A stretch of DNA of 64,000 nt, taken from the NCBI RefSeq assembly GCF_013374115.1, contig NZ_AP022673.1, positions 2,628,001 to 2,692,000 on the forward strand, given 5' to 3'. This document shows, piece after piece, positions 17,391 through 27,500 of this stretch. The notes under the pieces were generated by a model. That model did not search any database. It saw only the letters and a list, made by a program, of their open reading frames with translations, and was not told where the DNA came from. Position 1 is the first letter of the stretch. Each line of letters starts with the position of its first letter. The DNA comes from Sphingomonas sp. HMP9. Its GTDB lineage: Bacteria > Pseudomonadota > Alphaproteobacteria > Sphingomonadales > Sphingomonadaceae. A program made the position numbers and the translations under genes.

Positions 17391-18173
17391 ATGACGCGCC
17401 TGGTGTTCGCGGACGAACATTGCACCCTATGGGTCGAGTCCCACGCTCTCGGTAGCCGCCGCGATGCGATACGGCGGTTCTTCGGCATTCAGGCCGAGGA
17501 CGAGCTTGAGCTCGAAGGCGACAAAACGCTCCTCTCCGGATCGGATGCCGCCTTGACGGTGCTTCGCGGCAAGATCGCCGCGGGATCCGGGTGGCTGAGG
17601 ATCATGGGGGGATCCATGGCGATCTCGCCCCTGACGTCGACCGTGGCCCGCAGGGTCGTGTCCGAGTTCGGGCTGGACGGCTGCGAGCGTCTGCTGACGG
17701 ATGCCAGGGGCGACACGTGGCGGGTTCCGGCGGCGGAGATGCTGGGTCGGACCCCGTGCACCCTGTACCACGGCACGAGTACGACGCGCCTCGCCGGCAT
17801 CAGATCGACCGGGCTGCGCGTCGGCATGGAGGCGAACTACGACATGGGAGATCAGGGCGGCGCGCACGGCGACACGCGCGTCGTTTCGCTCGCGGCAGAA
17901 GCGAACATCGCCGCGATGCACGCGCAGAATACGGCCGCAAAGATCGGCGGAGCCCCGGTGGTCCTGGCGGTCGCCACGCCTGCGGATCTTCTCGCCGACC
18001 ACGACGTCATGCGGGCGATCGGGGCGATCAATGGCAAGGCTGAGGCCGCCATGAAGGCGACGAACGCGGTGGGGCTGTTCGCGACGCCTTCCTGCTTCGC
18101 GCCCGTACAGATCATCGAGGCGCGCAATCCGAAACCACATACGACGTGGATTTCGTGGCCTATTGCTCCCTGA
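17391..18173 (+). CDS. putative ADP-ribosyltransferase-fold protein
   Basis: From ATG 17391 the protein is 260 aa. The first 115 residues are unfamiliar. The second part begins PCTLYHGTSTTRLAGIRSTG (about residues 124-143), continues with DTRVVSLAAEANIAAMHAQN, and ends QIIEARNPKPHTTWISW. The YHGT, IxxxGL and S-L-A order resembles the H-Y-E or KptA/DarT-like ADP-ribosyltransferase fold, whose members modify protein, RNA or DNA. An upstream in-frame extension to 17250 is arginine-rich and unlikely. No partner immunity gene is recognised. The fold call is inference from short motifs. Confidence 0.5.
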   Translation: MTRLVFADEHCTLWVESHALGSRRDAIRRFFGIQAEDELELEGDKTLLSGSDAALTVLRGKIAAGSGWLRIMGGSMAISPLTSTVARRVVSEFGLDGCERLLTDARGDTWRVPAAEMLGRTPCTLYHGTSTTRLAGIRSTGLRVGMEANYDMGDQGGAHGDTRVVSLAAEANIAAMHAQNTAAKIGGAPVVLAVATPADLLADHDVMRAIGAINGKAEAAMKATNAVGLFATPSCFAPVQIIEARNPKPHTTWISWPIAP

Positions 18174-18445
18174 TGAGGCGCTCGTCGTAGCGGTCGGCAT
18201 CGGTCAGGCCAAACGGACGGCCCGTCGTGGTGCACGATGCTCAGCGTGGATTCCATCGGTTGTGGGTAAGCATCCGTTCCAGACATCTTCGGCGTGTCCG
18301 GACGGCGCTGCGCATACCCACCCGATGGCGGCGGCGGCTTCTCTCGCTTAGGAACGGTTCCGGGACGGCAGCGGCTCGACCCCGACCGGGCGATTGGACT
18401 CGCCCCCTGCCCCGAGCTAGACCCGGCCGACGGAGGGGACGGGAT

Positions 18446-18817
18446 TTGGCTAGGAGACGGAAGAGGCGTTCGGCGTGGTTCGATCTCGTCATCGCGGGGC
18501 TCATGAGCAGCATCGTGCCGGCGGCTGGGGCCTGGCATTCCAGGAACCAGGCTCACGCCGAAGCGGTAACTCGTCAGGTCGACGATCAGGCGTATCGGAT
18601 GGCTGCATTGGATCTGCGGCGCGAACGGTCGCAGGCCGACGCATGCGACGCGGCGCGCGCGCTGCTCGGCGACCGGACCACGGGCACGCTGCTGAACGCG
18701 ACCGAGCGTCGCTCGCTGGCCGTCAAGGCGGAGCGAAAGGCCGAGAGCTGTCTTGCGCTACCGCCTCCGCAGGCTGAGGCGGGGCCGTCGTCCGCGCCCA
18801 CGAAAGAGCCGATGTGA
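18446..18817 (+). CDS. small membrane-anchored protein, operon gene 1
   Basis: The frame starting at TTG 18446, seven bases after GGAGGGGA, encodes about 123 aa. A basic leader (ARRRKRRSAWF) is followed by one hydrophobic segment (DLVIAGLMSSIVPAAGA) and a charged helical remainder. It probably lies in the inner membrane with a helical soluble part. No family is recognised. Its TGA overlaps the ATG of the next gene, so it belongs to a three-gene operon of membrane proteins (18446-19472). Confidence 0.5.
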   Translation: MARRRKRRSAWFDLVIAGLMSSIVPAAGAWHSRNQAHAEAVTRQVDDQAYRMAALDLRRERSQADACDAARALLGDRTTGTLLNATERRSLAVKAERKAESCLALPPPQAEAGPSSAPTKEPM

Positions 18818-19041
18818 TGGGCGATCCGCTGATCTGGGTTCTGACCGTCGCCGTCTTCGTGACCGTCTTCGCGCTCCTGCGGCTGCGCGCCGAGAACGAA
18901 GCGCTCCGAGATGAACTGGAGAACGTGCGTGCCGACAGCGAACTCGGTGCGGGCGAGCCGTCGCACGGACCGATGGATCCCGCCCCAGCACCGGCACCGC
19001 CGCGCGGAGACACGGACGAACAGGAAGCGTCCGCCCCATGA
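18817..19041 (+). CDS. small single-pass membrane protein, operon gene 2
   Basis: The 74-aa protein starts with the membrane segment DPLIWVLTVAVFVTVFALL. A short coiled-coil-like helix (RLRAENEALRDELENVRAD) and a proline- and glutamate-rich tail follow. ATG 18817 overlaps the preceding stop (TGATG), and its own stop overlaps the next start (ATGA), indicating translational coupling. The layout resembles a phage spanin or a small scaffold, but no family can be assigned. Confidence 0.55.
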   Translation: MGDPLIWVLTVAVFVTVFALLRLRAENEALRDELENVRADSELGAGEPSHGPMDPAPAPAPPRGDTDEQEASAP

Positions 19042-19472
19042 ACGCCGCGATCGCCGGCGCCGCGGGCGGCATCCTCGCGGCACTAATAACCCTGGCCGGA
19101 GTGATCCTCTCCGCCCGGTGGCGGCTGGCCGACGAGAACATCATCAAGGAGCGCGCGAAGTGGCGCGAAGCCGTGCGGTCCATCGTCGCGGAAGCGGTCT
19201 CGATCGATGCTGACACGAAGGATGGGACGGCTCGTGCCCGGCGCCTGTGGGGCGAGATCGCGCTGCGGATGAACCCGGAACCTGCAGGGGGGAAGGGAGA
19301 CCGTGAACTCGTGAAGGCCATCGCCAGCCTGATCGACACGTCGAACCGCAACGATGAGGTCAGAGGCCGGATCCTCGGGCTGGCAGCGCCGATCCTGAAG
19401 CACGACTGGGAGCGGGCGAAGTGGGAAGCTTCCGGTCGTTTCTGGGAGGATGAGCCCGAGCAGTCCCTGTAG
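19038..19472 (+). CDS. membrane-anchored protein, operon gene 3
   Basis: The 144-aa protein has an N-terminal membrane helix (GAAGGILAALITLAGVILSA) and a helical cytoplasmic domain. That domain contains RWRLADENIIKERAKWREAVRSI and ends in KHDWERAKWEASGRFWEDE. I have the impression of a widespread type of small membrane protein with an N-terminal anchor and KWRE helix, of unknown role. It overlaps the preceding gene by four bases and ends the operon. Confidence 0.6.
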   Translation: MNAAIAGAAGGILAALITLAGVILSARWRLADENIIKERAKWREAVRSIVAEAVSIDADTKDGTARARRLWGEIALRMNPEPAGGKGDRELVKAIASLIDTSNRNDEVRGRILGLAAPILKHDWERAKWEASGRFWEDEPEQSL

Positions 19473-19603
19473 CGGGGCTTCCGGGCCGAACCGGTAGCGC
19501 CCATGGGAACGGCCCGACGATCGGCGTCTCGTCGAGCTGTTGAAAGACCCGCGGCGACCAGAGGCGCAACCGACGAAGCTCCTCGCGCCGTCGGTCGAGT
19601 AGC

Positions 19604-19819
19604 CTATCGGTTGCCTGGCAAATGCGTCTTGATCTCGTCGGGCGCCTCGCGATCGAGCGTTATCGCATCGATCTTGTCGAGTTGCGCCAGCAGGTCCGCA
19701 AATCCGTCGTCTCCGTCGTCATCATCGGCGACTGAGAACAGCCGGTGAAACCCAGCGCCGAGAACGTCCAGATCCCGCTGGGTCAGCAGGCCTACGGCTA
19801 CAATCCGATCTTTCGTCAA
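19604..19819 (-). CDS. small acidic hypothetical protein
   Basis: Starting at TTG 19819 with GGAGAG upstream, this gives 71 aa: a segment VGLLTQRDLDVLGAGFHRLF, an acidic stretch DDDDGDDGFADLLAQLDKID, and a basic end. The LLTQxDLxxLGxxFxR pattern is familiar from short sphingomonad proteins of unknown function. A longer frame to 19888 has no ribosome binding site. It is divergent from the secreted-protein gene at 19958. Confidence 0.55.
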   Translation of the reverse strand: MTKDRIVAVGLLTQRDLDVLGAGFHRLFSVADDDDGDDGFADLLAQLDKIDAITLDREAPDEIKTHLPGNR

Positions 19820-19957
19820 CGTCGCTCTCCCAGCGTGGATGGGCGCAACGACTGATCGAATGCTAAGTGTCCCAAGTGTTTGGGGCATGCCGGATTGACG
19901 GGCGCCATTGATCGACGCAGTTTCTCGCCGCCCGGTCCTCGGGCAGGAGAATGCCAG

Positions 19958-20146
19958 ATGCGTAAACTGCTGTTCGCTGCCGCTTCGCTATCCCTGCTCG
20001 TCGGGGCGCCCTCGATGGCTGCGCCGTGCAAAGACGCCAAGGGGCGCTTTACCAAGTGTCCGAAGGCATCGACCAAAACGGTCCGATGCAAGAGCGCGAA
20101 TGGCAAGTTCGCAAAGTGTGGCACGGCTGGCGCCAAGCCGGTCTGA
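19958..20146 (+). CDS. small secreted protein with two CK-rich repeats
   Basis: From ATG 19958 the 62-aa product has a clear signal peptide (MRKLLFAAASLSLLVGAPSMA) and a mature part of about 40 residues. That part consists of two copies of CKxAxGRFxKC-like sequence (CKDAKGRFTKCP and CKSANGKFAKCG). Four cysteines suggest disulfide bonding in the periplasm. Proteins with this repeat are common in sphingomonads, but their function is unknown. GGAG lies ten bases upstream of the start. Confidence 0.7.
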   Translation: MRKLLFAAASLSLLVGAPSMAAPCKDAKGRFTKCPKASTKTVRCKSANGKFAKCGTAGAKPV

Positions 20147-20186
20147 GGCGAGCCGAGCGCGGGCGATCACACCCGCGCTCGCGAGG

Positions 20187-20580
20187 TCAGTTCTTGGCCG
20201 GCGCGGTGACGATCATCGGTTCGCTCGCCGGAACGACAGCAACCGAGACGTCCTCGCCGATAAAGGCGGTCACCGGCGAGCCGAGAAGAATGTCAGCGCT
20301 GGTCCCGGTCACAAAGAAAACTGCGACTGGGATCAGCACCGCGGCGCCGACGACGCCGGCGGTCCCGGTCTTCCCCTTGTCGTCGACCGAGCCGCTCATG
20401 CGTATCTGCCGGCCATTCGCGCGCACGTACAGGACGCGCCCGTTGATGCGGCCGGATTTGCCCCACATGCCCTTATTCCTGACTTCGGTGATCTCGCCCG
20501 TCGCCGGGCTGCCTGCCGGGATCACGACGTTGCCGTCGATTGTGATAGCGTCCGCCGTCTCGATCCGGAAGCGTTACTAA
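20187..20580 (-). pseudogene. C-terminal remnant of a surface/periplasmic protein
   Basis: The frame encodes IETADAITIDGNVVIPAGSPATGEITEV, then KSGRINGRVLYVRANGRQIRMSG, a hydrophobic AGVVGAAVLIPVAVFFVTG and a C-terminal VTAFIGEDVSVAV. This is the usual C-terminal half of a sphingomonad envelope protein of unknown function whose N-terminal half carries a signal peptide. Here the frame meets a stop at 20580 and no signal peptide is present. A GTG at 20525 could start a 112-aa product. I read it as a 5'-truncated gene. Confidence 0.5.
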
Positions 20581-20785
20581 AGAGGTTTTCTTGATGAGCG
20601 CGGTCTGCGTTCGGCGTCTGATTGATCGCGCGCTTTTCCATCGTGAGTGCGGGACCCAGTCGAGCATGCACCAGAGGACCGAACGGACGATTTTTCGGAT
20701 GAGAGCGCGGAACCACGCCGACCGTCATCGATAGCGATGCCGACTTCGACGCGACACCGAGTTGGATATCCACGTTCACGGTTTT

Positions 20786-20923
20786 CTATTTGCCCATGAG
20801 CGTCGCCTTCCAGAGGTGACCGTCGCCTGAGAGCTCCGTGCGCAGGTCGTATGCGTCGAACTCATACCTAACCCAAGCTTGGGTATGGCCGATGAGCGCG
20901 CCCGACTTGCTCGGGGCTTCGTC
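20786..20923 (-). other. possible coding remnant downstream of orphan immunity gene
   Basis: Directly after the stop of the 20924-21244 gene and in the same frame, 45 sense codons follow to a TAG at 20786-20788. They include SGALIGHTQAWVRYEFDAYD and LRTELSGDGHLWKATLMGK. The sequence looks protein-like but has no start. It could be the tail of an older displaced toxin module or a readthrough extension. The rest of 20581-20785 holds nothing I can identify. Confidence 0.35.
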
Positions 20924-21244
20924 TTACGCGGGACCGAAATGTCTGATGATCTCCTCACGATTCCAAGCCTGAGCGGACCGGTTGAGCATGTCGGCTCTGT
21001 AGGCTGAATACCCTTCGTGGCCCTGCACGAAGATATGTATGTGATTCAGCATTTTCGCGCGAAAGCCAAACTCCAATCCCGAAACGATGAACTTATAGAA
21101 CAGCGTTCGACCCTGTGGATCATTGAAGATATCAGGGGTCTTTGAAACAACCGCAGCCTCGCCCAATGCCGCAAGAATATCCTTCACGGCAACGCTTGAG
21201 ACTGGATGACCAATAGCCTCTATGAACCCGGGCCAGTAATCCAT
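20924..21244 (-). CDS. orphan immunity-like protein of the CDI locus
   Basis: The 106-aa soluble protein begins MDYWPGFIEAIGHPVSSV and contains LFYKFIVSGLEFGFRAKML and HIHIFVQGHEGYSAYRADML, ending WNREEIIRHFGPA. The size, acidic helices and position suit a polymorphic-toxin immunity protein. Its ATG overlaps the stop (TAATG) of a short toxin-tail fragment, the usual coupling between a CdiA-CT and its cognate immunity gene. No precise family is assigned. The role rests mainly on context. Confidence 0.55.
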   Translation of the reverse strand: MDYWPGFIEAIGHPVSSVAVKDILAALGEAAVVSKTPDIFNDPQGRTLFYKFIVSGLEFGFRAKMLNHIHIFVQGHEGYSAYRADMLNRSAQAWNREEIIRHFGPA

Positions 21245-21364
21245 TAGTTCGTTCGTGCCGCCGTCGTCCGACCTGCCCCCGACGGAAAACGGAGCACGGC
21301 AGCATCGAACTCCGCAGACATTGAAGGACGCCGTAGATAAAACGGCCTCCCATTCACCCCAGCC
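21244..21364 (-). pseudogene. orphan CdiA C-terminal toxin tail
   Basis: Right after the stop of the DNase immunity gene, a start-less frame of about 39 codons encodes VNGRPFYLRRPSMSAEFDAA and VLRFPSGAGRTTAARTN. It ends at a TAA overlapping the ATG of the next immunity-like gene. This is the arrangement left when a new toxin/immunity cassette displaces an older one at the 3' end of cdiA. The fragment is too short to name its activity. Confidence 0.5.
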
Positions 21365-21592
21365 TCAGAGACGAATGGGCCGATAGGCAAATATTTTATC
21401 AAGCACATCATCTATGTTGATTGCGCCATCAGCTGATACAAACGCGTCTGTCTGATAGATATAGTCGGACCAGTTTGGATCAGGACTAATTTTATTTATC
21501 TGCCCTATAAGCCCATCCTCTTCTTTTTCACTAACATCCATCGAGACCAAACGAATGAGGCTATCTCTCAGAACCTCGCGGTCATTGTTCAT
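21365..21592 (-). CDS. cdiI: colicin/pyocin DNase immunity-like protein (CdiI)
   Basis: The 75-aa acidic protein follows cdiA with its ATG immediately after the cdiA stop. Its middle reads EKEEDGLIGQINKISPDPNW then SDYIYQTD, matching the helix II and III layout of Im2/Im9-type immunity proteins, where SDLIYYP binds the DNase. It is slightly shorter than the usual 85-87 residues. It should neutralise the HNH DNase at the CdiA C-terminus in the producing cell. The pairing of a colicin-type DNase with an Im-like protein at the right position makes the call fairly secure. Confidence 0.8.
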   Translation of the reverse strand: MNNDREVLRDSLIRLVSMDVSEKEEDGLIGQINKISPDPNWSDYIYQTDAFVSADGAINIDDVLDKIFAYRPIRL

Positions 21593-24500
21593 CTATTTGC
21601 CTCTAATGTGGTTCAAAGGAGTTCTTATGATGAGATTGTTCATGTCATAGATGTTTCCTCCCTTAGCCACCGGCTGCATATGATCTAGCTCATACGTCGC
21701 TCGTCCCCCTACCTGCTGATCGGAGATCGCAAAAGGAGCACGACCTGATTTCATGCGCTGGACGTTCATGACATTGAACTGCTTTGAGATCGCGGGATCA
21801 TCGGCTGCCGCCTTCCAGAATGCCGCCCTAAACTGGTTGAAATCGGAGAACTTCTGCCCTGCCAGTTTGTCGGCAATCTGCTGGGGAACCTTCGCTGCAT
21901 TTCCTGCAGATCCCCGTAGCCATGCCTCGCCATCACGGATCGTCGGCAAGCCGCCGCCGTGAGACGCGACCCCCGGTTCGAGCCGACGTGCGCTACCGGA
22001 CGTCGACGGCTTCGGGAGGCCGATCGGATTGGACGCGTTCAGATCCGCCGCGTCACCTGCCATGGTACCGTCAAACGACTTGGTCGAGCGTAGTGCCTTC
22101 GTTACCGATGCCACTCCAAGGATCGAAACGCCGGCCTCCGTAAGTGTGGATGCCTCTGCGGGATTGCGCGCAGCGGCCACTTCCTCTTCGGTCAGGTCGC
22201 TCGTGCTTAGGATCGACAACCCATTCGTCCCCAGCCAGACGGCCAACTGTGCGGCCTTCTGGTCGAGCCCAGTCTTCTGCATGACGTTGCTGACGGCCTG
22301 GTCCAACGCGAAGCTCCCAAGCGCCCCCACCGGTCCCTTGCCGAGACTGATGCCAACTTCGACGATGCGCTTCAGCGTCGCATTCTCTTCCTCAATGCGA
22401 TTGAGGTAGGACTGCGTTCTGACCAGTGTTCGCGCGACCGCGTCTCCAAGGGTAGGATCGCCTGTGACGACTACCTCTGCGGGACTGCTGACGGCAGCTG
22501 TTGCTACGCCGGTGGCGAGCGGAAGGCCAATTAGCTGCTGGGGATTGCTGAGCGATCCGCTTCCGTCACGCAGAGCGATGATCGCTTTGCCATCGGTGTC
22601 GAAGAACTCCTGCAACGCTGGCGAAGCCGCCACGGCGGCACGGAACTCATCTGCTTCCGCCTTGCCTAGGGTGCGCTCGATGTAGAGCGCCCGACGCTCG
22701 GCCAGGACGTCGCCGACTTGACCGTATGACAGCCCATTGAACTGCGGGTCGCGGCCGAGCGCGTTGACCTGCGACATGTTGACGGCATCGTTCCCACGAG
22801 CGAGCCGATCGATCCCTCCAAGCAGCCGATCGATGGCACCGCTTTCAGGAATGCTATCAGACAAGGACTGTATCTCGGCGACGATCTGCCGCGCGGGCCG
22901 TGCCGGATCGGTCAGCAGCTGCTGCGCGCCCTGCAAGATCACGCTGCGGTCCGAATTGCCGGTGACTAGCGCATTGAACTCGCGGCCAGCGGCGGCGTCG
23001 GCGTATACGGTGAATCCGCTTTGCCGATCGGCCGTGACGACTTGCGAGCGCTCCGTGTCGCGATTGGCGCTGGCGAGAGCGGCAGTCCCGCTGGCGGTCC
23101 CGACGACGACCGCGCCCGTTCCGATCGTGCCTCGGGTGGACTGCGTCAACGTCGAAGATGCCAGGCTTCCGTCCAGAACCGGCACGTTCGCGCTGGCGAC
23201 TGATCGACGGAACGGATCGTCGATCGAACCCGATACGCCGATGGACGTATCGCGACTTCGAGCGCTGTCGAGCACGTCGCTCACCGCAAGGTCGCCGGTG
23301 GAGAGCGAAAGGCGCCCGCTGTCGCGACCGTCGACATCCAGCGCGGCGACGATGCCGCCATCGATACGGGTCGTGCCAGCGGCCCTGGCGTCCAACGCGC
23401 CACCACGGGCCAGCAGCGCACTCTGTTCGACGACCATCGCCGACGATGCGGAGCCGCGTCCGAGTTGCAGCGAGCCGCTCCCGCCGACGCCGCTCGATCC
23501 CTGGACGGGCGAGAAGGTGAGACCGAGACTTCCGCCAGAAGATCGCTGACTCTGCGTCGACGTGTCCTGCAGGCTTCGTATCGTGAGGTCGCGCCCGGCG
23601 GCGACATCGACGTCCCGTCCGCTGGCGACTGCTCCGGCAAGCGACAGGTCCCGCCCCGCCTCGATCGACAGCCGGTTACCGGCCTGAACGAGCGAGTTCG
23701 ACTGGGTGACGGACGATCCGCTACCCGAGCCGCGGCTGCTGCTCGCGTTGACCGACGCGCCGGCCGTGACTCCGCCGACGAGGCCCACGCCGACGTTCAC
23801 GCCGACGCCAACGCTGGAACTGCGGCTGCTGAAGGCGTTCTCGGACTGCTGCTGCGCCGATTGCAGAGTGACGTCGCGGCCGGCCGCCAGCAGGACGTCG
23901 CGCTCTCCCACGATCGTCGATCCCCGCACGGTCACGTCCTGTGCTCCACGGACCTCGACGTCCCGACCGGCTACGCTGGATCCGATGGCGGTCTCAGCTC
24001 GGCTGTTGCTGGTGCTGCGCGAACTCGATGCCCCGAGGCCCGCCGAGATGCCCGCCGTGTTCGTCACGGCGTTCGTCAGCGCCGTGACAGAGCGGAGCGT
24101 CTCCGAAGCGGCGGTCACGGCGGTGCCGCCGGCACCGATGCCACGGCTCGCGACCCGTCCCGGCAAGCCGGACACGCTGGACGCCGCGCCTGACACGTTC
24201 TCGTAGAGTTTGACCGAAAGGCCGACCGAGGACGACTTGCTCAACGTGTCGTTCGTGGCGACATCGGTCGCGTTGCGGATCGCGACGTTCTCCCCGGTTA
24301 GCCGGGTCAGCCCGGTTCCGGCGATCTCGCTACCCGTGACGGTGAGATCGCGTCCCGCATCGAGCGTGACGTCGCCCGCGGTCGATCCGATCAGAGAACC
24401 CGTGTTCGTGACGCTCGTCGTGTTTACGTCGTTGCGGTTCTTGGCGACGCCAAGGAACAGGCCGCCGCCACCGATCGACAGCCCGCTCTTCTTGACCCGT

Positions 24501-27500
24501 GTCGACTGTTGCTCGGTGTCGGTCGCGGTCAGCGTGCCGACGTCGATCGCGCTGCCCGCGGCGATCGAGACACCGTTGTTCGCGACCACGTTGGAGCCGG
24601 CGATCCGCGTGTCGCCTGTGCTACGGAGTGCGACCGTGTCGCCCGACAGCGTCGAGGCGACGACGCTCTGATCGGTGCCGTCGTAGGTGGTGGTGGTCCT
24701 GGTCGAAGACAGGAGGCCGCCCGACTTCTTCAACGTGTCGCGCTGAAGCCGCGTGCTGTCGACGACGCCGGTCACGCCGATGCTGCCTGCGTCCACCGCA
24801 AGCGCGCGGCCGGCCGTGATCGTGCCGCCGTTCACCGTCACCGCACCCGGTGTCGCTAGCGTGACGTTGCCGCCTGCACTCAGATCCGAAAGGACATTGC
24901 CGCGTTCGGTCTGGGTCTGCTTGAACTGCGTCTTGCCCTCTCGGCCGATCGCGAACGCGGTGCCGCTGTCGGTCGCGCTGCCGATCGCGATGTTCTGACC
25001 CGCCGAGGTGACCAGATCGCCGCCTGCCGCCGCGCTCGCGCCAGTGACGGACAGCGTTCGCCCCGCCAACAGGTCGAGGTTGCCCGTGGCGGCAATGTCG
25101 CTGCCGCGATTGGTCGTGGTGGTCGTCAGCGAGACCTGCTGGTCCGAACGACCGGCATAGTAACGCGTCGCGACTGTGCGCGTCGTTGCGACCGGGGCAA
25201 GTGTCAGATCGCGACCTGCCGCCAGCGTGAGGTCGCCGCCGGTGATCGCGCCGCCACGGTCGATCAGGTCGCCGGTCGCCGAGACGATGCCGCGGCTGCC
25301 CAGATCGAGCCGTCCGCTGTTGACGATCGTGCCGCCGACCAGAGTGCCGCTGGCGCTTGCGCGGATGACGCCGGCGTTGGTCAGCGAGTCCGACGCGCGC
25401 AGCTGGAGATCACGCCCGGCGATGATCGCGCCGCCGCTGGTCAGATCTCCGGCCGCCGCCTTGGTCAGGTAGACGCGCGGCGCGAGCACCGTCTGCGGTC
25501 CCGACGGGGTCTGGACGGTGGTCTCCACGAGCAGCACGATGTCGCTGGTCAGCGTCGCCATCTGCGTCGGCGACAGGGAAACGCCAAGCGCCAAATTATA
25601 GGTCTTCGCGAAGGTCGCGCCGGCATCGAGCAACGCGCGATACTGGCCCTGGTTGTCGCCGTATCCGACCAGCCGCTGCGAGCCGACCAGCGCGACGAGC
25701 TGGTTCGCGATCAGCTGCTGCTCGTAGAGCCCGTCGCCGAGCCGGCGCTGCACGCGCGATGGGTCATAGCCGAGCTTGTCGAGGAAATAGTCGCTCGACA
25801 GGAAGGTGTCGTAGTTGTTGAAACGGGGGTCCGCCTGGACCAGCACCTGCGAACTCGAGCTGGCGAACTGGAACAGTCCGCCCAGATCGAGCGTCGCACT
25901 GCCCGCGCCGCCGCTCGCGCGATCGGTCGGCGGCTTGACCGCGAAGCCGAAGGTCGGGTCGGTCGCTGTGCCGGCAATGACACCAGGCGCGCCGCCCGGT
26001 GCGACTACCGCGCCCGTGCTTACGACGGCGACGGCGCCACCGGCCGTGACGGCACCGGGCCGCGCGCTCGCGGCGAAGATGTCGGCGATGCCGCCACCCG
26101 GAACCAGGACGAGATTGTCGATGCTCACTGCGTCGATCGTCAGCGTTCCGGCCGCCGTGATGGTCGAGGGAATCGTGAAGGACGGGAGCGCGTCGACGCT
26201 CGTGAACGGGGCCGTCGAGCGCGTGTCCCAGTCGCCGCAGAAGAACAGGAAGCAGTTGCGCTTCTCGTCCTTGATCGTGCCGATCTGCGTCGTGGTGTTG
26301 TAGCCGGTGAAGGCCGTGTTCGTCACAGTCGCGGCGCCGACGTTCAGATTGCCCGATGCGCTTATCGTGGAAAGGTGGTTGACGACGCTGTCAGCGTCGA
26401 TGCTGATGTTCCCGCCGATGATGCGAGCCGCACCGCTGTCCGCTGTGACGCGCGTGTCCTTGACCGTCTCGTCGAACTCGGTGACCGTGCGGTGCTCGCG
26501 GTCGCGCCGATCCTCGTCCTCCACGTGACGCGTCGAGAGCAGTGCCTCTTCGGTCGTGAACACGCTGCGGTCGTTGAGCAGGCGGGTAGCGGCGATCGCG
26601 ATGCTGCCCTGCGCCTGAATGTCCGAGGACAGGTTCTGGAGCGAGCCTGCCCGGCCAGTGCCGCCGACGCCGGTGACGGCCAGATTGCCGAGACTGTAGA
26701 GCAGCGCGCCGTCGCGGTTGACGATGTCGCCGCCGCTCGAGAGCGACAGGAGCCCGCCCCGGGTGGCGATCACCGCCCTGTCGCCCGCGTTGACGATGCC
26801 GCCTGTGCCGGACAGCGCGACGCTGTCGCCGAAGATCGCGCCGCCATTGGCGATCTGTGCAGCGGTCGCCGACACGGCCCCGCCGTTTAGGAGCCCCTGG
26901 TTATCGAAGGTCGTCCCGGCCGTCAGCGTCAGCGTCGGCGCGGCGATCGTGCCGCTGGCTTGGTTGGCGATCGATCCCCCTGTGGCGATGCCGATCGCGG
27001 TGCCGCCCTGCACCGTGCCCGCGTTGATGAAGCTGCCGCCGATGTTGAGTGTCAGCGCGCCGGGCGTCGCGATCGTCTCGCCGGCTGCGTTGGTCAGATC
27101 GCCGGCTATGCCGAGCGTCAGCGCGGTCGGTGCGACGAGCCGCCCAAACGTGCCGCCGCCCGAGGTGATGTCGAGCAGCCGGCCGCCGGCGAGCGTGCCC
27201 GCGCCGACTCCGCTGCCGCCGTCGAGCGCACCGGCCTTCACTGTCAGGTCGCGTGCCGCGGCGATGCTCCCGCGGTTGACGAGCGTCCCCGTCGCGGTCA
27301 CCCCCGCGTCGCGATCCGCCCAGATCTGCCCGCCGGTGGCGTTGGCTAGGCTTGCGGTCGACAGCGTCAGGTCGCCGCCTGCAGCAAGCGTGCCCGCGCC
27401 ATTGTCGACGCTCGTCGCCGTAACGGCGACCGATCCGTCGCCGCCGAGCGTGCCGCGATCGTTGGTCAGCGTAGCGGCAATAAAGGTCGCGCCATCGGTG

